Counted from the first letter of the stretch, positions 5,699 to 13,532 are shown. The stretch is 25,207 nt of DNA from an uncultured Christensenellaceae bacterium (GCA_910588645.1 CAJUOY010000020.1:1-25207); one strand, 5' to 3'. Numbers and translations: made by a program. The notes: generated by a model from the sequence alone, not told the origin.

Positions 5699-7378
5699 AT
5701 GGCTTATCTCGCATATTACAGAATGTTCCGACCTTCTACGTTTGACCAAGTCGTAAGACAGGAACATATAGTAAGAATATTGAAAAACCAAATCGCGGGC
5801 GATAAAGTCGGTCACGCATATCTCTTCTGCGGTCCACGCGGAACGGGCAAGACCACTCTCGCAAAGATTTTTGCAAGGGCAATTAATTGCGAAAAACCCA
5901 AGGACTCGTCCCCTTGCGGCAAGTGCGCAACGTGTAAAGCGTTGGCGGACGGCGCAAATTTGGATATATCCGAAATCGACGCCGCATCCAATAACGGCGT
6001 AGACGAAATGCGCGATCTGCGTGAAAAAGTGCAATATCCTCCCGTTGCGGGCAAATACAAAGTCTATATCATAGACGAAGTTCATATGCTCACCCAGTCG
6101 GCTTTTAACGCCGTATTAAAGACGTTGGAGGAGCCTCCCCGTCACGCGGTGTTTATACTTGCGACGACGGAACCTCAAAAAATCCCCGCGACTATTCTTT
6201 CGCGGTGTATGCGGTTCGACTTCAAGCTGATACCGCAATCGGACTTGGAAGAACTTATAAAGTCCGTCTTCGAAAAGACGGGTAAAGAGTATGAACCGTC
6301 CGCTGTTTCCGCAATAGCGAGAGCGGGCGCGGGAAGCGCGCGCGACAGTCTCTCGATAGCCGATATGTGTGCGTCTTATTCTAAGGGCAAACTCACGTAC
6401 GACGACGTAAACGCGGTTTTGGGCAGTACGGAATGGTCTAAAATAGCCGATGTATGCAAAAAAATCCTCGAAGAGGACGCGGGCGGAGCTATTGCCGCCA
6501 CCGAGAAAATACTTTCTACCGGCAAGGGCGTAGGCGTGCTCGTAAAGGATATGCTCTCCTTTTTAAGCGACTGCACGATAGTAAAAGTCTGTAAAAACGC
6601 AAGGGAGATAATTAATCTTCCCGATGAAACTTATAATAAAATTTCGGAAGCGGCCGCGGTGGCGGACGGCCACAAACTTTTGCGGGTGACGGAGATTTTA
6701 TCTAAGGCGGAAACGGATATGCGCTATTCGACCGCCGCGAGAATTACTTTGGAGACAGCAGTATTCAAAGCGTCAATGCCTCAGGCGGACTATGATTTGG
6801 ACGCTCTTATCGGCAAAATAAACGCAATAGAGCGCAAACTGACTGAGGGAGTTAAACCTGTTGTTCCCGAAGTTAAAGAACCCGCGACAGAACCTAACAT
6901 AAATAAAATTCCCGATAGAGTTCCGCCCATAAGAAAAAAGGCGGTAATCGCGGACTACGAGAGAAGTCCTTTCGAGGAAAAAGCAGTCAATGAAAAGACC
7001 ACGGAAGCCGTTCAGTCGGATTTGTTCGACGGTTACGGCGGAAAGCCTTCGGTAAGCGGTATAGCCGACAAGCGCTCCGTATTTGCAAAATTTATTAAAA
7101 GTTTGAGGACGACGCACAAGAACGCCGTGCTGTTTACCCTGTGTATGGATTTGGACCATACGTTCGAGGGAGATAAAATAATATTTCTTACGGACAGCGA
7201 AGCGGTGTTTAAATCGCTTACCCGTCCCGACAACTCCAAATTCGTAGCGGAAGTGCTTGCAGAACTTGGAGTATTGGATCACGAGGTAAAATTTAAACAG
7301 CGCGGTGAAACGGAATACGAAAAGGCTATACGCGAGCTAAAAGATAATTTCGGCGGCACCGATATTAAGATCGATTGA
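5699..7378 (+). CDS. dnaX: DNA polymerase III subunit gamma/tau
   Basis: This 559-residue clamp-loader ATPase loads the sliding clamp and links the replicase to the helicase. The AAA+ core has Walker A GPRGTGKT (45-52), a zinc module with C64, C73, C76 and C79, Walker B VYIIDEVHM (122-130), sensor 1 ATT (155-157) and the SRC arginine finger (168-170). Residues about 365-460 are a charged, low-complexity linker, followed by a tau-type C-terminal domain. AGGGAGGG (5685-5692) precedes the ATG by 6 nt, and sigH ends 2 nt upstream. An in-frame A AAA AAG heptamer at 6934-6940 lies at the linker, where E. coli dnaX frameshifts to make gamma (separate entry). The usual partners ybaB and recR follow after one inserted gene. 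Confidence 0.97.
   Translation: MAYLAYYRMFRPSTFDQVVRQEHIVRILKNQIAGDKVGHAYLFCGPRGTGKTTLAKIFARAINCEKPKDSSPCGKCATCKALADGANLDISEIDAASNNGVDEMRDLREKVQYPPVAGKYKVYIIDEVHMLTQSAFNAVLKTLEEPPRHAVFILATTEPQKIPATILSRCMRFDFKLIPQSDLEELIKSVFEKTGKEYEPSAVSAIARAGAGSARDSLSIADMCASYSKGKLTYDDVNAVLGSTEWSKIADVCKKILEEDAGGAIAATEKILSTGKGVGVLVKDMLSFLSDCTIVKVCKNAREIINLPDETYNKISEAAAVADGHKLLRVTEILSKAETDMRYSTAARITLETAVFKASMPQADYDLDALIGKINAIERKLTEGVKPVVPEVKEPATEPNINKIPDRVPPIRKKAVIADYERSPFEEKAVNEKTTEAVQSDLFDGYGGKPSVSGIADKRSVFAKFIKSLRTTHKNAVLFTLCMDLDHTFEGDKIIFLTDSEAVFKSLTRPDNSKFVAEVLAELGVLDHEVKFKQRGETEYEKAIRELKDNFGGTDIKID
6934..6993 (+). other. Possible -1 programmed frameshift site in dnaX
   Basis: The heptamer A AAA AAG occupies 6934-6940 in the correct zero-frame phase, the same slippery sequence used by E. 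coli dnaX. A -1 shift would add 17 codons and stop at TGA 6991-6993, giving a product of about 431 residues that lacks the tau C-terminal domain. A 5-bp stem GGACT (6952-6956) with AGTCC (6965-6969) lies 11 nt downstream. No clear upstream Shine-Dalgarno stimulator is visible. AAA AAG lysine pairs are common, so chance is a real alternative. Confidence 0.35.
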
Positions 7379-7394
7379 GACAATAGGGGGAATA

Positions 7395-8804
7395 ATGATA
7401 ACGGCAGAAAATCTTGAAATATCGGGAACTAAACTCGTACACTGTTTCGGTAAAATAGAAAAAGTTATTATACCCGACGGCATTACGGAAATAAGTAAGA
7501 GGGCGTTTTCTTCGCACGAATACGTTAAAGAAATAGTTATACCCGATACGGTTACCGTGATAGAAGAAAAGGCTTTTGCTTGTTGCGGAAATCTTATTAA
7601 AATCAATATACCCGACAGCGTGATAAGCATAGGCGAGCGCGCCTTTATCGATTGCGGTATGTTGAAAGAAATCAAATTGGGTAAGAATGTCGAACAAATC
7701 GGCGCTTATGCTTTTCGGCGTTGTTCCAACCTCGATAACGTTGTTTTACCCGAAAAAGTAACGGCAATCAGCGAAGGCCTTTTCAAGGACTGTATAAGGC
7801 TTTCGTCCGTGGAACTGGGCTCGAACGTAACCTCGATCGGTCCGTTTGCCTTTGAGGAATGTGATATAGACAGTCTCGAATTGGGTGATAAACTTGTTTC
7901 TATCGGAGAGAGGGCTTTTAAAAACAGTAGTTTATTCTGTCTTGATATTCCCGAGAGCGTAAAAACCGTCGGGAGCAGAATTTTCGAGGGGTGTGAAGTT
8001 CATAAGGTGGAGTGTTATGCTTCGAGCAAGCCTGCTGGATGGAGCGGTGATTGGGCGGACGGGTGCGAGGAAGAAGTATTCATCGTCTGGGACTGCGCGA
8101 ACACAAACGGCGTTGTGGACAAATTCGATCGTGCCAGTATCTATATCGAAGGCAGCGTGGTTACAGGGTGTAATAAGGATATTGAAGAAGCTGTATTGCC
8201 CGAAGGGGTAACGCGCATAGGCGAAAAGGCATTCGAGGGCTGTAACAAATTGAAAAAGATCACTTTGCCGAAATCGCTTAAATGTTTTGACGAAGGGGCG
8301 TTTTCCGGTTGCAAGTGCATAATAACGGTAAACTATAACGGTACGCTCGACGACTGGTTTAAAATCGCGTTCTATGATTTTGAATGCAACCCCTTGCAGT
8401 ATGCACTTGAATTTTATGCGGACGGTAAACTTGTTGAGGAAATAATAGTTCCGGATAATATTGAACGGGTAAGTCAATATATTTTTCAATGCAAGCATAT
8501 AAAATTCAAGAGATTGGTAATCCCCGATTCTGTAAAAATAATAGGTTACAGGGCGTTTTGCGATTGCACGTTCGATAAAATAGAACTTGGAAAAGGAATA
8601 GAAGTGATAGAAGCCTGCGCTTTTGCTTACGGAATGGGCTTGGACAGAAATCTGATTTTCGGTAAATCGCTAAAAGTTATAGAAGAATACGCGTTTTCGC
8701 TGTGCGGGGAAATTGAGAGCATAACTTTGCCTCGATCCGCGAAAGTAGACGAAGATGCTTTTCAGAACGTGTACACGGAAATGGAAATAAAATATTTAGA
8801 TTGA
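7395..8804 (+). CDS. BspA-type leucine-rich-repeat protein (LRR_5)
   Basis: A 469-residue protein built of roughly 15 repeats of about 23 residues with consensus (I/L)xIPxxVxxIGxxAFxxCxxL, the LRR_5/BspA type. Two short non-LRR inserts occur: one near 210-235 (SKPAGWSGDWADGC) and one near 310-345 (GTLDDWFKIAF through ALEFYADGKLV); both are known linkers within such arrays. No signal peptide, membrane segment or wall anchor is visible, so it is predicted cytoplasmic, unlike the surface BspA proteins. AGGGGGA at 7385-7391 precedes the ATG by 3-4 nt. It lies 16 nt after dnaX and 16 nt before ybaB, interrupting an otherwise conserved dnaX-ybaB-recR block. The repeats probably bind protein, but no partner or function can be read from the sequence. 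Confidence 0.85.
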   Translation: MITAENLEISGTKLVHCFGKIEKVIIPDGITEISKRAFSSHEYVKEIVIPDTVTVIEEKAFACCGNLIKINIPDSVISIGERAFIDCGMLKEIKLGKNVEQIGAYAFRRCSNLDNVVLPEKVTAISEGLFKDCIRLSSVELGSNVTSIGPFAFEECDIDSLELGDKLVSIGERAFKNSSLFCLDIPESVKTVGSRIFEGCEVHKVECYASSKPAGWSGDWADGCEEEVFIVWDCANTNGVVDKFDRASIYIEGSVVTGCNKDIEEAVLPEGVTRIGEKAFEGCNKLKKITLPKSLKCFDEGAFSGCKCIITVNYNGTLDDWFKIAFYDFECNPLQYALEFYADGKLVEEIIVPDNIERVSQYIFQCKHIKFKRLVIPDSVKIIGYRAFCDCTFDKIELGKGIEVIEACAFAYGMGLDRNLIFGKSLKVIEEYAFSLCGEIESITLPRSAKVDEDAFQNVYTEMEIKYLD

Positions 8805-8820
8805 CAGGAGTTTAATTATT

Positions 8821-9180
8821 ATGGCAGGATTTAAAGGCGGAATGGGCAATATGCAGAACCTTATGCGCGAAGCGCAGAAGATGCAGGAGCAAATGCAGGA
8901 GGCCGATAAGGAGCTTGAAGAACTCGAAGTCGTGGGGCTTTCCGGCGGCGGCGAAGAGGGCGACGAGACTGTTGTCGTATATATGAACGGCAAGAAAATA
9001 ATAAACGGCGTGGAATTCGGCAGTAAGCTGTCGGAAATAATCGACATTACGGATGAAGACGACGTTGAAATGTTGGAAGACCTTATTATGGCGGCTATAA
9101 ACGACGGCTATAAAAAGGCGGACGCTCTGTATGAAGAAAAAATGGGGCCGTTTGCAAAAGCGGGCAAGGGACTTCTTTAA
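8821..9180 (+). CDS. ybaB: YbaB/EbfC family nucleoid-associated protein
   Basis: This 119-residue DNA-binding protein forms tweezer-like dimers on DNA. It starts with the Gly/Met-rich MAGFKGGMGNMQNLMREAQKMQ, followed by a charged helix and a beta region (DETVVVYMNGKKIINGVEF), then the acidic DITDEDDVEMLEDLIMAAINDGYKKAD helix, all typical of the family. It is slightly longer than the usual 105 or so residues. AGGAG (8806-8810) lies 10 nt before the ATG. The stop overlaps the recR start as TAATG, matching the conserved ybaB-recR pairing. Confidence 0.93.
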   Translation: MAGFKGGMGNMQNLMREAQKMQEQMQEADKELEELEVVGLSGGGEEGDETVVVYMNGKKIINGVEFGSKLSEIIDITDEDDVEMLEDLIMAAINDGYKKADALYEEKMGPFAKAGKGLL

Positions 9181-9770
9181 TGGAAGTGTTTATTGAACCG
9201 ATAGGCAGGCTTATAAATCAGTTTTCGAAATTGCCCGGCGTAGGCAAAAAGACTGCGCAACGGTATGCGTATAAGATCATCGGGATGACCGACGCCGAAG
9301 CAGCCGAATTTGCCGCAGCTGTTACGGACTGTAAGAGACGGGTGAAGTACTGCAAGGTCTGCGGAAATTTTACCGAGGACGAAACCTGTGATATTTGCAA
9401 AAACCGTCAGGCGGTTTCCATATGCGTGGTAAAAGAGCCCAAAGACGTAATCGCAATGGAAAAACTTCACGAATTTAAGGGCGTGTATCACGTCTTGCAC
9501 GGGGTAATCAGTCCTATGGACGGAATAGGCCCGAACGATATTCGCATTAAGGAATTGCTTGCGCGTATAGACGGCGGTGTGGAGGAAGTCATTATGGCCA
9601 CAAATCCCGACGTCGAGGGCGAGGCTACGGCAATGTATATTGCAAAGCTTTTAAAGCCGTTAGGCGTCAACGTAACCCGCTTGGCGCACGGAATACCCGT
9701 AGGCGGCGAATTGGAATATACGGATGAGGTCACCTTGTCGCGCGCGTTTTCCGAAAGAAAGAGTATCTGA
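9180..9770 (+). CDS. recR: Recombination mediator RecR
   Basis: A 196-residue protein acting with RecF and RecO to load RecA at gaps. The order is a helix-hairpin-helix (LPGVGKKTAQRYA, 18-30), a C4 zinc finger (C58, C61, C70, C73), a Toprim domain (VVKEPKDVIAMEK to EEVIMATNPDVEGEATAMYIAKLL), and the C-terminal GIPVGGELEYTDEVTLSRAF segment. Length is standard. The start overlaps the ybaB stop by one base, so translation is likely coupled; there is no separate strong ribosome binding site. Confidence 0.97.
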   Translation: MEVFIEPIGRLINQFSKLPGVGKKTAQRYAYKIIGMTDAEAAEFAAAVTDCKRRVKYCKVCGNFTEDETCDICKNRQAVSICVVKEPKDVIAMEKLHEFKGVYHVLHGVISPMDGIGPNDIRIKELLARIDGGVEEVIMATNPDVEGEATAMYIAKLLKPLGVNVTRLAHGIPVGGELEYTDEVTLSRAFSERKSI

Positions 9771-9796
9771 TCAAATAATTGCGAAAAGGAGTCAAA

Positions 9797-10786
9797 ATGA
9801 AAATTTCCGTTTTGGGTTGCGGCCGTTGGGGTTCGTTTATCGCCTGGTATCAGGCCACAGTGCTTGGCAACAGAGTTATAAACTGGGGCCCGGAAGGCGA
9901 TTATTCATACGAAATATTAAAAAATACAGGCAAAAACGACTACGTCGAACTTGATAAATCCATAGAACTTACCTGTGATTTGGAGCGTGCGGTAACGGAA
10001 AGTGAAGTTATAATAATTTCTATTTCGTCGCAAGGTCTGCGCGGCTTTTTGAAAAAGATTACAAAGTTCAACGTGGACGGAAAGGTCTTTGTACTTTGTA
10101 TGAAAGGTATAGAAGTGGATACGGGCAAACGTCTTTCCGAAGTCCTTATTGAGAGCGGCATTGATAAAAATAACATTGCCGTTTGGGTTGGTCCCGGACA
10201 TATTCAGGCGTTCACGCAGGGTATTCCCAACTGTATGGTAATAGACAGTTATTCGGAAGAGCTGAAAGTTAAACTTGCAAACGCATTCAAGAGTAACCTC
10301 ATACGCTTCTATTACGGAAACGACATAATAGGATCGGAAATAGGCGCGGCGGCTAAAAATGTTCTCGGAATAGCCGCGGGGATTTTAGACGGTTGCGGCT
10401 ACGTCAGCTTAAAGGGCCCTCTTATGGCTCGCGGAGCTTACGAAGTGGGTAAACTTATACAGGCGCTCGGCGGAGAATTCGGTTCGGCTTACGGTCTTGC
10501 ACATCTCGGCGACTATGAAACGACGCTTTTTTCGGAGTATTCGCACAACAGAAGTTACGGCGAATTGATGAGCCGCGGTATAAAATTCGATAAACTTGCC
10601 GAAGGCGTTATGACGGCAAAGGCAATGAAAGAGCTTGGCGATAGGTGCGGCATTGAACTGCCTATAACCAATGCGGTATACGAGGTGTGCTTCGATAATA
10701 ACGCCTTTGACGGAGAAAACGGCGCAAAGACTTGTCTTGAAATCATTTTAAAACTTTTCGAACGCCAGACGAAGAGTGAGTTCTGA
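9797..10786 (+). CDS. gpsA: NAD(P)-dependent glycerol-3-phosphate dehydrogenase, divergent
   Basis: A 329-residue enzyme that reduces dihydroxyacetone phosphate to sn-glycerol-3-phosphate for phospholipid synthesis. The nucleotide-binding loop is GCGRWG (7-12), and the catalytic lysine is K187 in EIGAAAKNVLGIAAG. The C-terminal signature GLAHLGDYETTLFSEYSHNRSYGELMSRG is recognisable. Several normally near-invariant positions differ: the usual GPSHAEE segment reads GPGHIQAF, and GDN.KAAL reads VSLKGPLM. It may therefore be a divergent GpsA or a close paralogue with a modified substrate. AAAGGAG (9785-9791) lies 5 nt before the chosen ATG; the upstream in-frame codon at 9779 is not supported by a ribosome binding site. 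It is the last gene of the mrnC operon. Confidence 0.85.
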   Translation: MKISVLGCGRWGSFIAWYQATVLGNRVINWGPEGDYSYEILKNTGKNDYVELDKSIELTCDLERAVTESEVIIISISSQGLRGFLKKITKFNVDGKVFVLCMKGIEVDTGKRLSEVLIESGIDKNNIAVWVGPGHIQAFTQGIPNCMVIDSYSEELKVKLANAFKSNLIRFYYGNDIIGSEIGAAAKNVLGIAAGILDGCGYVSLKGPLMARGAYEVGKLIQALGGEFGSAYGLAHLGDYETTLFSEYSHNRSYGELMSRGIKFDKLAEGVMTAKAMKELGDRCGIELPITNAVYEVCFDNNAFDGENGAKTCLEIILKLFERQTKSEF

Positions 10787-10875
10787 TTGTAAAGTTATAA
10801 ATTAAGAAAAATTGTTTGCCGTTTTAAAAGGTTGACGGCTATCAACAAAGTATAAAAATTGTGTTACGGCATATA

Positions 10876-10918
10876 AATACGGTTGCGTTTTTTACGCAAC
10901 CGTATTACAATAATACGG
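10876..10918. repeat. Perfect 13-bp inverted repeat plus a third half-copy upstream of typA
   Basis: AATACGGTTGCGT (10876-10888) and its exact complement (10894-10906) flank a 5-bp T run. A further AATACGG at 10912-10918 can pair with CCGTATT at 10900-10906, giving an alternative 7-bp hairpin that excludes the first. There is no T run after the stem on the plus strand, so this is not a convincing terminator for gpsA. It overlaps the predicted typA promoter and could be a DNA operator, or an RNA switch if transcription starts upstream. Confidence 0.6.
10883..10911 (+). promoter_or_regulatory. Candidate typA promoter
   Basis: TTGCGT (10883-10888) and TACAAT (10906-10911) with a 17-bp spacer. 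The predicted start is near 10918, giving a 20-nt leader with GAGG at 10927-10930. The -35 lies in the left arm of the inverted repeat and the spacer spans the right arm. Read-through from the upstream operon is a possible alternative source of typA mRNA. Confidence 0.5.
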
Positions 10919-10937
10919 ATAAATACGAGGATAAAAT

Positions 10938-12767
10938 ATGTTAAGAGAAGATTTAAGAAACGTCGCAATAATAGCGCACGTCGACCACGGCAAGACTACG
11001 CTTGTAGACGCTATGTTGAAACAAAGCCACACTTTCCGCGATAATCAGACCGTTGAAGACCGCGTAATGGACAGCAACGCAATAGAACGGGAACGCGGCA
11101 TTACCATTCTTGCAAAAAACACTTCGCTCAACTACAAGGGCGTTAAGGTAAACGTAGTGGATACTCCCGGTCACGCCGACTTTTCGGGCGAGGTTGAGCG
11201 CGTAATGATGATGGTCAACGGCGTGCTCGTATTGGTAGATGCTGCGGAAGGGCCTATGCCTCAGACGAGATTCGTCGTACAAAAGGCGTTGGAAATGGGG
11301 CACCGCCTTATTATAGTCGTAAACAAGATCGATCGTCCCGATGCCCGTCTCAACGAAGTTCAGGATGAAATTTTGGAATTGCTTCTCGAACTTGATGCTT
11401 CCGACGATCAGTTGATGAGCCCTGTTGTATGGTGTTCCGGCAGAGACGGTACGGCTACTTTGGATTTAAACGTTCAGGGGAAGGATCTTACGCCCCTTTT
11501 TGAAACGATTTTGACGCATATCAAGCCTATGGAGGCCGATACCGAGGGCCCCGCGCAGTTGTTGGTTTCTTCAATCGATTACAATGATTACGTCGGGCGC
11601 ATAGGTATAGGCAGAATAGAGAGGGGTGAAATAAAACAGGGACAAGCGGTAACTGTCTGCAATTACAATAACCTGCAGCTTAAAAATCCCGGTAAAATAG
11701 TCAATCTCTATCAGATAGAGGGTTTGAATCGTACGTCTTGTGAAAGCGCAAAGGCGGGCGATATAGTATGTTTTTCAGGTCTTGAAAAAATAAACATAGG
11801 CGATACGGTCTGTACTCCCGATTGCGTCGAACCCCATAAGTTCGTAAAAATTACCGAGCCTACGGTGGAAATGACTTTTTCGGTAAACGACAGTCCGTTT
11901 GCGGGTAAGGAAGGTAAACTCGTAACTACCAGGCATATACGCGACAGACTTTTCCGTGAGCTTTTGAAAGACGTTTCTTTGCGCGTGGAAGAGACAGGCT
12001 CCGCAGACAGTTATCGCGTTTGCGGCAGGGGAGAAATGCACCTTTCGATCCTCATTGAAAATATGCGCCGCGAGGGCTATGAATTTCAGGTATCCACGCC
12101 CAGAGTTATGTTTAAAGACATCGACGGGGTTAAATGCGAACCTATGGAAAGACTTATCGTAGACGTTCCCGACGATGCGACGGGCGCGGTTTTCCAGAGT
12201 ATGGGCAACCGCAAGGGCGAGCTTCTCCATATGAGCGCTGTAGGCACGAGAACGAGGTTGGAATTTATTGTTCCCGCCCGCGGATTATTCGGATACAAAT
12301 CAGAATTTCTGACGTCAACCAAGGGCGAAGGAGTAATGAGCAGCGTATTCTTTGAATATCAGCCGTACAAAGGCGAACTTCAAAGGCGCAACACGGGATC
12401 GCTCATAGCGTTTGAAACGGGAGAGGCTGTCACATACGGACTTTTCAACGCGCAGGGCAGGGGAACTCTGTTTATCGGCGCAGGCACTCCCGTGTACGAG
12501 GGAATGATTGTGGGAGAGTCTCCCAAGAGCGAAGATATAAACGTAAACGTGTGCAAGACTAAGCACCTTACGAATACCCGTTCGAGTTCCAGCGACGACG
12601 CACTCAGGTTGATTACCCCCAAGAAGATGAGTCTTGAAGAATGCCTTGAATTTATAGGCGACGACGAACTTTTGGAAGTAACTCCCAAGAGTATACGCAT
12701 AAGAAAGAGAATACTCGACAGCGAGCTCAGGGCCAAGGCAAGAGCCAAGGAAAAGAAAGGCGAGTAA
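10938..12767 (+). CDS. typA: Ribosome-associated GTPase TypA/BipA
   Basis: A 609-residue translational GTPase that binds the 70S ribosome and supports growth and ribosome assembly under stress and at low temperature. G motifs are G1 AHVDHGKT (13-20), G2 RGITI (53-57), G3 DTPGH (75-79) and G4 NKID (129-132). The EF-G-like domains follow, and the TypA-specific C-terminal domain ends in KTKHLTNTRSSSSDDALRLITPKKMSLEECLEFIGDDELLEVTPKSIRIRK-type sequence. Length matches the usual 605-615. GAGG lies 7 nt before the ATG. A strong terminator follows at 12797-12822. Confidence 0.97.
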   Translation: MLREDLRNVAIIAHVDHGKTTLVDAMLKQSHTFRDNQTVEDRVMDSNAIERERGITILAKNTSLNYKGVKVNVVDTPGHADFSGEVERVMMMVNGVLVLVDAAEGPMPQTRFVVQKALEMGHRLIIVVNKIDRPDARLNEVQDEILELLLELDASDDQLMSPVVWCSGRDGTATLDLNVQGKDLTPLFETILTHIKPMEADTEGPAQLLVSSIDYNDYVGRIGIGRIERGEIKQGQAVTVCNYNNLQLKNPGKIVNLYQIEGLNRTSCESAKAGDIVCFSGLEKINIGDTVCTPDCVEPHKFVKITEPTVEMTFSVNDSPFAGKEGKLVTTRHIRDRLFRELLKDVSLRVEETGSADSYRVCGRGEMHLSILIENMRREGYEFQVSTPRVMFKDIDGVKCEPMERLIVDVPDDATGAVFQSMGNRKGELLHMSAVGTRTRLEFIVPARGLFGYKSEFLTSTKGEGVMSSVFFEYQPYKGELQRRNTGSLIAFETGEAVTYGLFNAQGRGTLFIGAGTPVYEGMIVGESPKSEDINVNVCKTKHLTNTRSSSSDDALRLITPKKMSLEECLEFIGDDELLEVTPKSIRIRKRILDSELRAKARAKEKKGE

Positions 12768-12793
12768 TAATTTTCATCTTTACGGCATATATA
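12765..12793 (+). promoter_or_regulatory. Candidate sigma-E-type promoter of yabP-yabQ
   Basis: TAATAAT (12765-12771) and CATATATA (12786-12793) are 14 bp apart, resembling sigma-E KMATATW-N14-CATACAWT. The implied start near 12800 lies inside the 5' arm of the typA terminator (12797-12803), so its own transcripts could not form that hairpin. yabP is a sigma-E gene in B. subtilis. The match is imperfect and AT-rich. Confidence 0.38.
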
Positions 12794-12796
12794 TTT

Positions 12797-12822
12797 ACCA
12801 CCCGGACAGGGTGGTATTTTTT
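12797..12822 (+). terminator. typA terminator
   Basis: ACCACCC (12797-12803) pairs with GGGTGGT (12809-12815) around a GGACA loop, followed by a T6 run at 12817-12822. It ends only 2 nt before the GAGG ribosome binding site of yabP, separating typA from the sporulation genes. Confidence 0.9.
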
Positions 12823-12837
12823 GTGAGGTCGGTATCA

Positions 12838-13089
12838 ATGGAAGAAGGACATAATTTAAGCGTTGAACAGTGCAAAAGAATAATGGCTACGGCAATAACG
12901 GAAGTTGACGCGTTTTCGGATAAGCAGATAGTTTTAAGCTATCAGGGCGGCAAGATCGCGGTAAGCGGCAGTGGTATGAAGATAGTCAATTTCTCGAAAA
13001 CGGGAGGTTCGTTCTGCGCAACGGGAAATATCAGCGGCGTAAAATATTTACAGAAAGGCGGAAGTTTAAAGCAAAGATTGTTTAAATAA
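12838..13089 (+). CDS. yabP: Sporulation protein YabP
   Basis: An 83-residue member of the YabP/YqfC family, made in the mother cell during sporulation. The core ITEVDAFSDKQIVLSYQGGKIAVSGSGMKIVNFSKTGGSFCATGNISGVKYL matches the family pattern, with the strand-rich fold and the late GNIxxxxYL segment. The ATG at 12838 has GAGG 9 nt upstream; an in-frame GTG at 12811 lies inside the typA terminator and is rejected. The stop overlaps the yabQ start as TAATG. The order yabP-yabQ-divIC is as in B. subtilis, which strengthens the identification over the related YqfC. Confidence 0.88.
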   Translation: MEEGHNLSVEQCKRIMATAITEVDAFSDKQIVLSYQGGKIAVSGSGMKIVNFSKTGGSFCATGNISGVKYLQKGGSLKQRLFK

Positions 13090-13532
13090 TGAGATTTTTC
13101 ATATTTATGATATGCATATTCTGCGGCGTTGTCAGCGGCGTGTTATACGACGTACTCTACGTGGCGCGCGCCTGCCTTTGCGGTATAGATAAAAAATCTT
13201 ATACCGTGAAAGACCGTATTTTTATCGTCGCGGCAGACGTTTTATACTGTCTTACCTTTGCCGCAGGTTTTATTTTTACTTCGGTTATGTTCGATTTCGA
13301 GGGGCTTAGGCTGTATATGCTTTTAGGATGTGCTCTCGGCGCAATACTGTATTTAAAAAGTTTTCACGTAATTGTTGCTTTTTTCGTAAGAAAAGTATAT
13401 AATAAATTCAGTATTATCAGGGAGAACAAACGTGGAAGAGCTAAAGAAAAACCGCGTCGCGGCCGCAATCACGGTAAACGTAATAATTCTGGCCGTCATT
13501 CTCGTCGCCGTACTCGTGTATCAGCTGGTTAA
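13089..13532 (+). CDS. yabQ: Spore cortex protein YabQ
   Basis: A 147-residue membrane protein with about three hydrophobic segments: 3-22, 44-68 and 75-91. YabQ is needed for spore cortex formation in B. subtilis. The identification rests on the N-terminal FFIFMICIFCGVVSGVLYDVLYVAR pattern and on position between yabP and divIC. It is shorter than the 211-residue B. subtilis protein. The last 34 residues or so are a basic Arg/Gly/Lys-rich tail, encoded out of frame within the first 101 nt of divIC. That tail composition may simply reflect the overlap. The start overlaps the yabP stop. Confidence 0.82.
   Translation: MRFFIFMICIFCGVVSGVLYDVLYVARACLCGIDKKSYTVKDRIFIVAADVLYCLTFAAGFIFTSVMFDFEGLRLYMLLGCALGAILYLKSFHVIVAFFVRKVYNKFSIIRENKRGRAKEKPRRGRNHGKRNNSGRHSRRRTRVSAG

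Noticed and set aside
7395..8804. LRR protein as a secreted surface adhesin
   Set aside because: No signal peptide, transmembrane segment or sorting signal is present in the frame.
10818..10846. Terminator for gpsA in GCCGT...ACGGC or GTTGA...TCAAC
   Set aside because: Stems are only 5 bp, loops are long or AT-rich, and no T run follows.
12811..12837. Upstream start for yabP at 12811
   Set aside because: It falls in the 3' arm and T run of the typA terminator and upstream of the GAGG ribosome binding site.
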